A stretch of 52,895 nt of DNA from Candidatus Roslinia caecavium (lineage in GTDB: Bacteria > Bacillota > Clostridia > Monoglobales > Monoglobaceae), in NCBI GenBank assembly GCA_904419955.1, contig CAJFTO010000017.1, positions 1 to 52,895 of the forward strand, given 5' to 3'. Of the stretch, positions 51,346 to 52,895 are shown piece by piece. The translations under genes were made by a program, and so were the position numbers. The notes below the pieces were generated by a model. It did not search any database, was not told the DNA's origin, and saw nothing but the letters and a program-made list of their open reading frames with translations. Within the stretch, counting starts at the first letter, position 1; each line of letters opens with the position of its first letter.

Positions 51346-52895
51346 ATGAAAGAAAACGAACAAAAAAGGGCCGCTAAAGAATTTGCGGCGTATTGGAAAG
51401 ACAAAGGCTACGAGAAAGGCGAGAGCCAAGCGTTTTGGTTGTCGTTTCTGCGGATCCTCGGGGTGGACGAGCCGGAAAAATTTATTACGTTCGAGGATAA
51501 GGTAATGCTCGACCACACGAGTTTTATCGACGGAAAGATACCGTCCACGCACGTTCTCATCGAACAGAAAAGTAAAAATAAGGATTTGCGGAAGGCTATC
51601 GTACAATCTGACGGATCGCTGCTTACTCCATTTCAACAGGCAAAACGCTACAGCGCCGAACTCCCATATTCCGAACGTCCTCGCTGGATCGTGACCTGTA
51701 ATTTTCAGGAGTTTTTGATATACGATATGGAGAAACCTACCGGAGAACCTGAGAGCATCCTGCTTAAAGATCTGCCGAAAGAATATTACAGATTTAAATT
51801 CATTGTTGAAACCGGAAGCGAGCTTTTAAAACGGGAAAAAGAAGTATCTATACAAGCCGGGGAAATTGTAGGGATCCTGTACGATAAATTACTTGAACAA
51901 TATATAGATCCGGACGACGAATCTTTAAAAAGTCTCAACGCGCTTTGCGTCCGTCTGGTTTTTTGCCTGTACGCCGAGGACGCGGATATTTTCGGAAAAC
52001 ATCTATTGTTTCACGATTACCTAAAAGATACGCCCGCAAGGGGCGTCAGGGAAGCGCTGATAAAGCTTTTTAAAATTCTCGATACCCCGGAAGATAAGAG
52101 GGATAAATACTTAGCTAAGGACGACCCTATCTTAGCGTCCTTTCCTTACGTCAACGGAGGTCTGTTCGCGGACGAGAATATAGAGATACCCCCGTTTACT
52201 GAAGAACTTAAAGACCTGCTTCTTAAAAAAGCAAGCGAGGATTTCGACTGGAGCGGAATATCGCCCACCATCTTCGGCGCCGTGTTCGAGAGCACGCTGA
52301 ACCCCGAAACAAGAAGGAACGGAGGTATGCATTACACCTCGATCGAGAATATACACAAGGTCATAGATCCTCTGTTTTTGGACGATCTGAAGGCGGAGCT
52401 TGATAAAATTATCGAATTGAAAGTATTTAATACGAAAAAGGAAAGGATCAAGGATTATATAGAAAAGCTATCGCGGCTGAAATTTTTGGATCCCGCCTGC
52501 GGAAGCGGTAACTTTTTGACCGAGACGTATATTTCGCTCAGACGCTTGGAAAACAGAGCTTTAGAAGAACTGTACAAAGAACAAGTGGCTATGGGGGAGA
52601 CGACTCCAATCAAGGTATCCATAGGACAGTTTTACGGGATCGAGATAAACGACTTCGCGGTGACAGTCGCCAAAACGGCGCTTTGGATCGCCGAAAGTCA
52701 GACTATGAAGGATACGATAAAAATTTTACATATGAATCTTGATTTTCTGCCGCTTAGATCGTACGCGAATATTATCGAGGGCAACGCGCTGAGAATAGAC
52801 TGGAAAGAACTAACAAACGATTCAAATAAAAATACCCCCCCCCGATATGAAAATTCGTACAGCATAAATTATATAATGGGGAATCCGCCGTTTGT
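51346..52895 (+). CDS. Type IIG (MmeI-like) restriction-methyltransferase, N-terminal part (runs off the window)
   Basis: An uninterrupted frame to the window end (over 515 residues). Residues 1-130 resemble the MmeI N-terminal nuclease domain: Asp62 (FIDG) and Glu73-x-Lys75 (IEQKS) form a PD-(D/E)XK site, with LLTPFQQAKRYSAEL and RWIVTCNFQEFLIYD after it. A helical middle follows. The gamma-class N6-adenine methylase part has motif I LDPACGSGNFL (381-391) and motif IV NPPF (513-516, at the window edge). The target-recognition domain is outside. Start chosen at 51346 (GGAG 9 bases upstream); ATG 51331 has no ribosome site. It would cut DNA lacking its own methylation. A run of nine C (52835-52843) lies between motifs I and IV. 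Confidence 0.9.
   Translation, partial: MKENEQKRAAKEFAAYWKDKGYEKGESQAFWLSFLRILGVDEPEKFITFEDKVMLDHTSFIDGKIPSTHVLIEQKSKNKDLRKAIVQSDGSLLTPFQQAKRYSAELPYSERPRWIVTCNFQEFLIYDMEKPTGEPESILLKDLPKEYYRFKFIVETGSELLKREKEVSIQAGEIVGILYDKLLEQYIDPDDESLKSLNALCVRLVFCLYAEDADIFGKHLLFHDYLKDTPARGVREALIKLFKILDTPEDKRDKYLAKDDPILASFPYVNGGLFADENIEIPPFTEELKDLLLKKASEDFDWSGISPTIFGAVFESTLNPETRRNGGMHYTSIENIHKVIDPLFLDDLKAELDKIIELKVFNTKKERIKDYIEKLSRLKFLDPACGSGNFLTETYISLRRLENRALEELYKEQVAMGETTPIKVSIGQFYGIEINDFAVTVAKTALWIAESQTMKDTIKILHMNLDFLPLRSYANIIEGNALRIDWKELTNDSNKNTPPRYENSYSINYIMGNPPF
52835..52843 (+). repeat. Homopolymer tract C9 inside the restriction-methyltransferase gene
   Basis: Nine consecutive C (encoding Thr-Pro-Pro-Arg) in an otherwise AT-leaning gene. 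The frame is intact with nine C: NPPF follows in frame. Gain or loss of one or two C would shift the frame before motif IV. Confidence 0.85.

Noticed and set aside
1..52895. CRISPR arrays, insertion sequences, integrases, prophage or replication origin
   Set aside because: No regularly spaced short repeats, no transposase or integrase frame, no phage gene and no DnaA-box cluster were seen on either strand.

Overview
The window looks like part of a chromosome from an anaerobic, fermentative, low-to-mid GC Bacillota (class Clostridia), probably a gut or plant-fibre commensal. The support is spoVG, AddB-type repair, Ktr-like K+ uptake, an L-lactate dehydrogenase, an iron-sulfur flavoprotein, strong AGGAGG ribosome sites, clean sigma-A promoters (17-base spacers) and several S-layer-homology (SLH) and BspA-type leucine-rich-repeat (LRR) surface proteins. 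A pectate lyase next to a giant SLH protein recalls pectin specialists such as Monoglobus, but I cannot assign a genus.

Layout. 1-5 kb: the start of an XRE regulator, a LysR regulator divergent from a small helical protein, a copper-amine-oxidase-N lipoprotein and an iron-sulfur flavoprotein, then a secreted aldo/keto reductase facing L-lactate dehydrogenase. 5.9-19.3 kb: glycogen/maltodextrin metabolism (GlgB, phosphoglucomutase, a cytosolic GH13 alpha-glycosidase, a beta-phosphoglucomutase-like HAD enzyme) mixed with a TetR regulator, a candidate type I toxin-antitoxin locus, tRNA-Ser, RpiB and a two-gene LRR surface-protein operon. 19.4-32.9 kb: housekeeping genes (AddB, TtcA, GalU, an ABC-2 permease, SpoVG, MurC, Ktr-type K+ uptake, HU, FabZ). 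33-51 kb: tRNA-Tyr, then a 4,416-residue LRR/MBG/SLH protein with a leader of about 600 nt, then a PL1 pectate lyase. 51.3 kb to the end: the first part of a type IIG (MmeI-like) restriction-methyltransferase with a C9 tract in its coding sequence.

How the genes connect. GlgB, phosphoglucomutase, the GH13 enzyme, the HAD mutase and GalU link alpha-glucan storage and turnover to glucose-1-phosphate and UDP-glucose. Lactate dehydrogenase disposes of fermentation electrons. The SLH proteins and the pectate lyase form the outward-facing part.

Most notable: (1) a long structured leader with two mutually exclusive hairpins, one hiding the ttcA ribosome-binding site; (2) a convergent type I toxin-antitoxin candidate with a 15-residue hydrophobic peptide, and a second copy of its promoter and leader 8 kb away; (3) a non-coding inverted-repeat element family of about 175-190 bp at gene ends; (4) nested duplications in the giant surface protein; (5) the C9 tract in the restriction-methyltransferase; (6) an aldo/keto reductase with an export signal. 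All functional statements come from reading the sequence; no database search was run.
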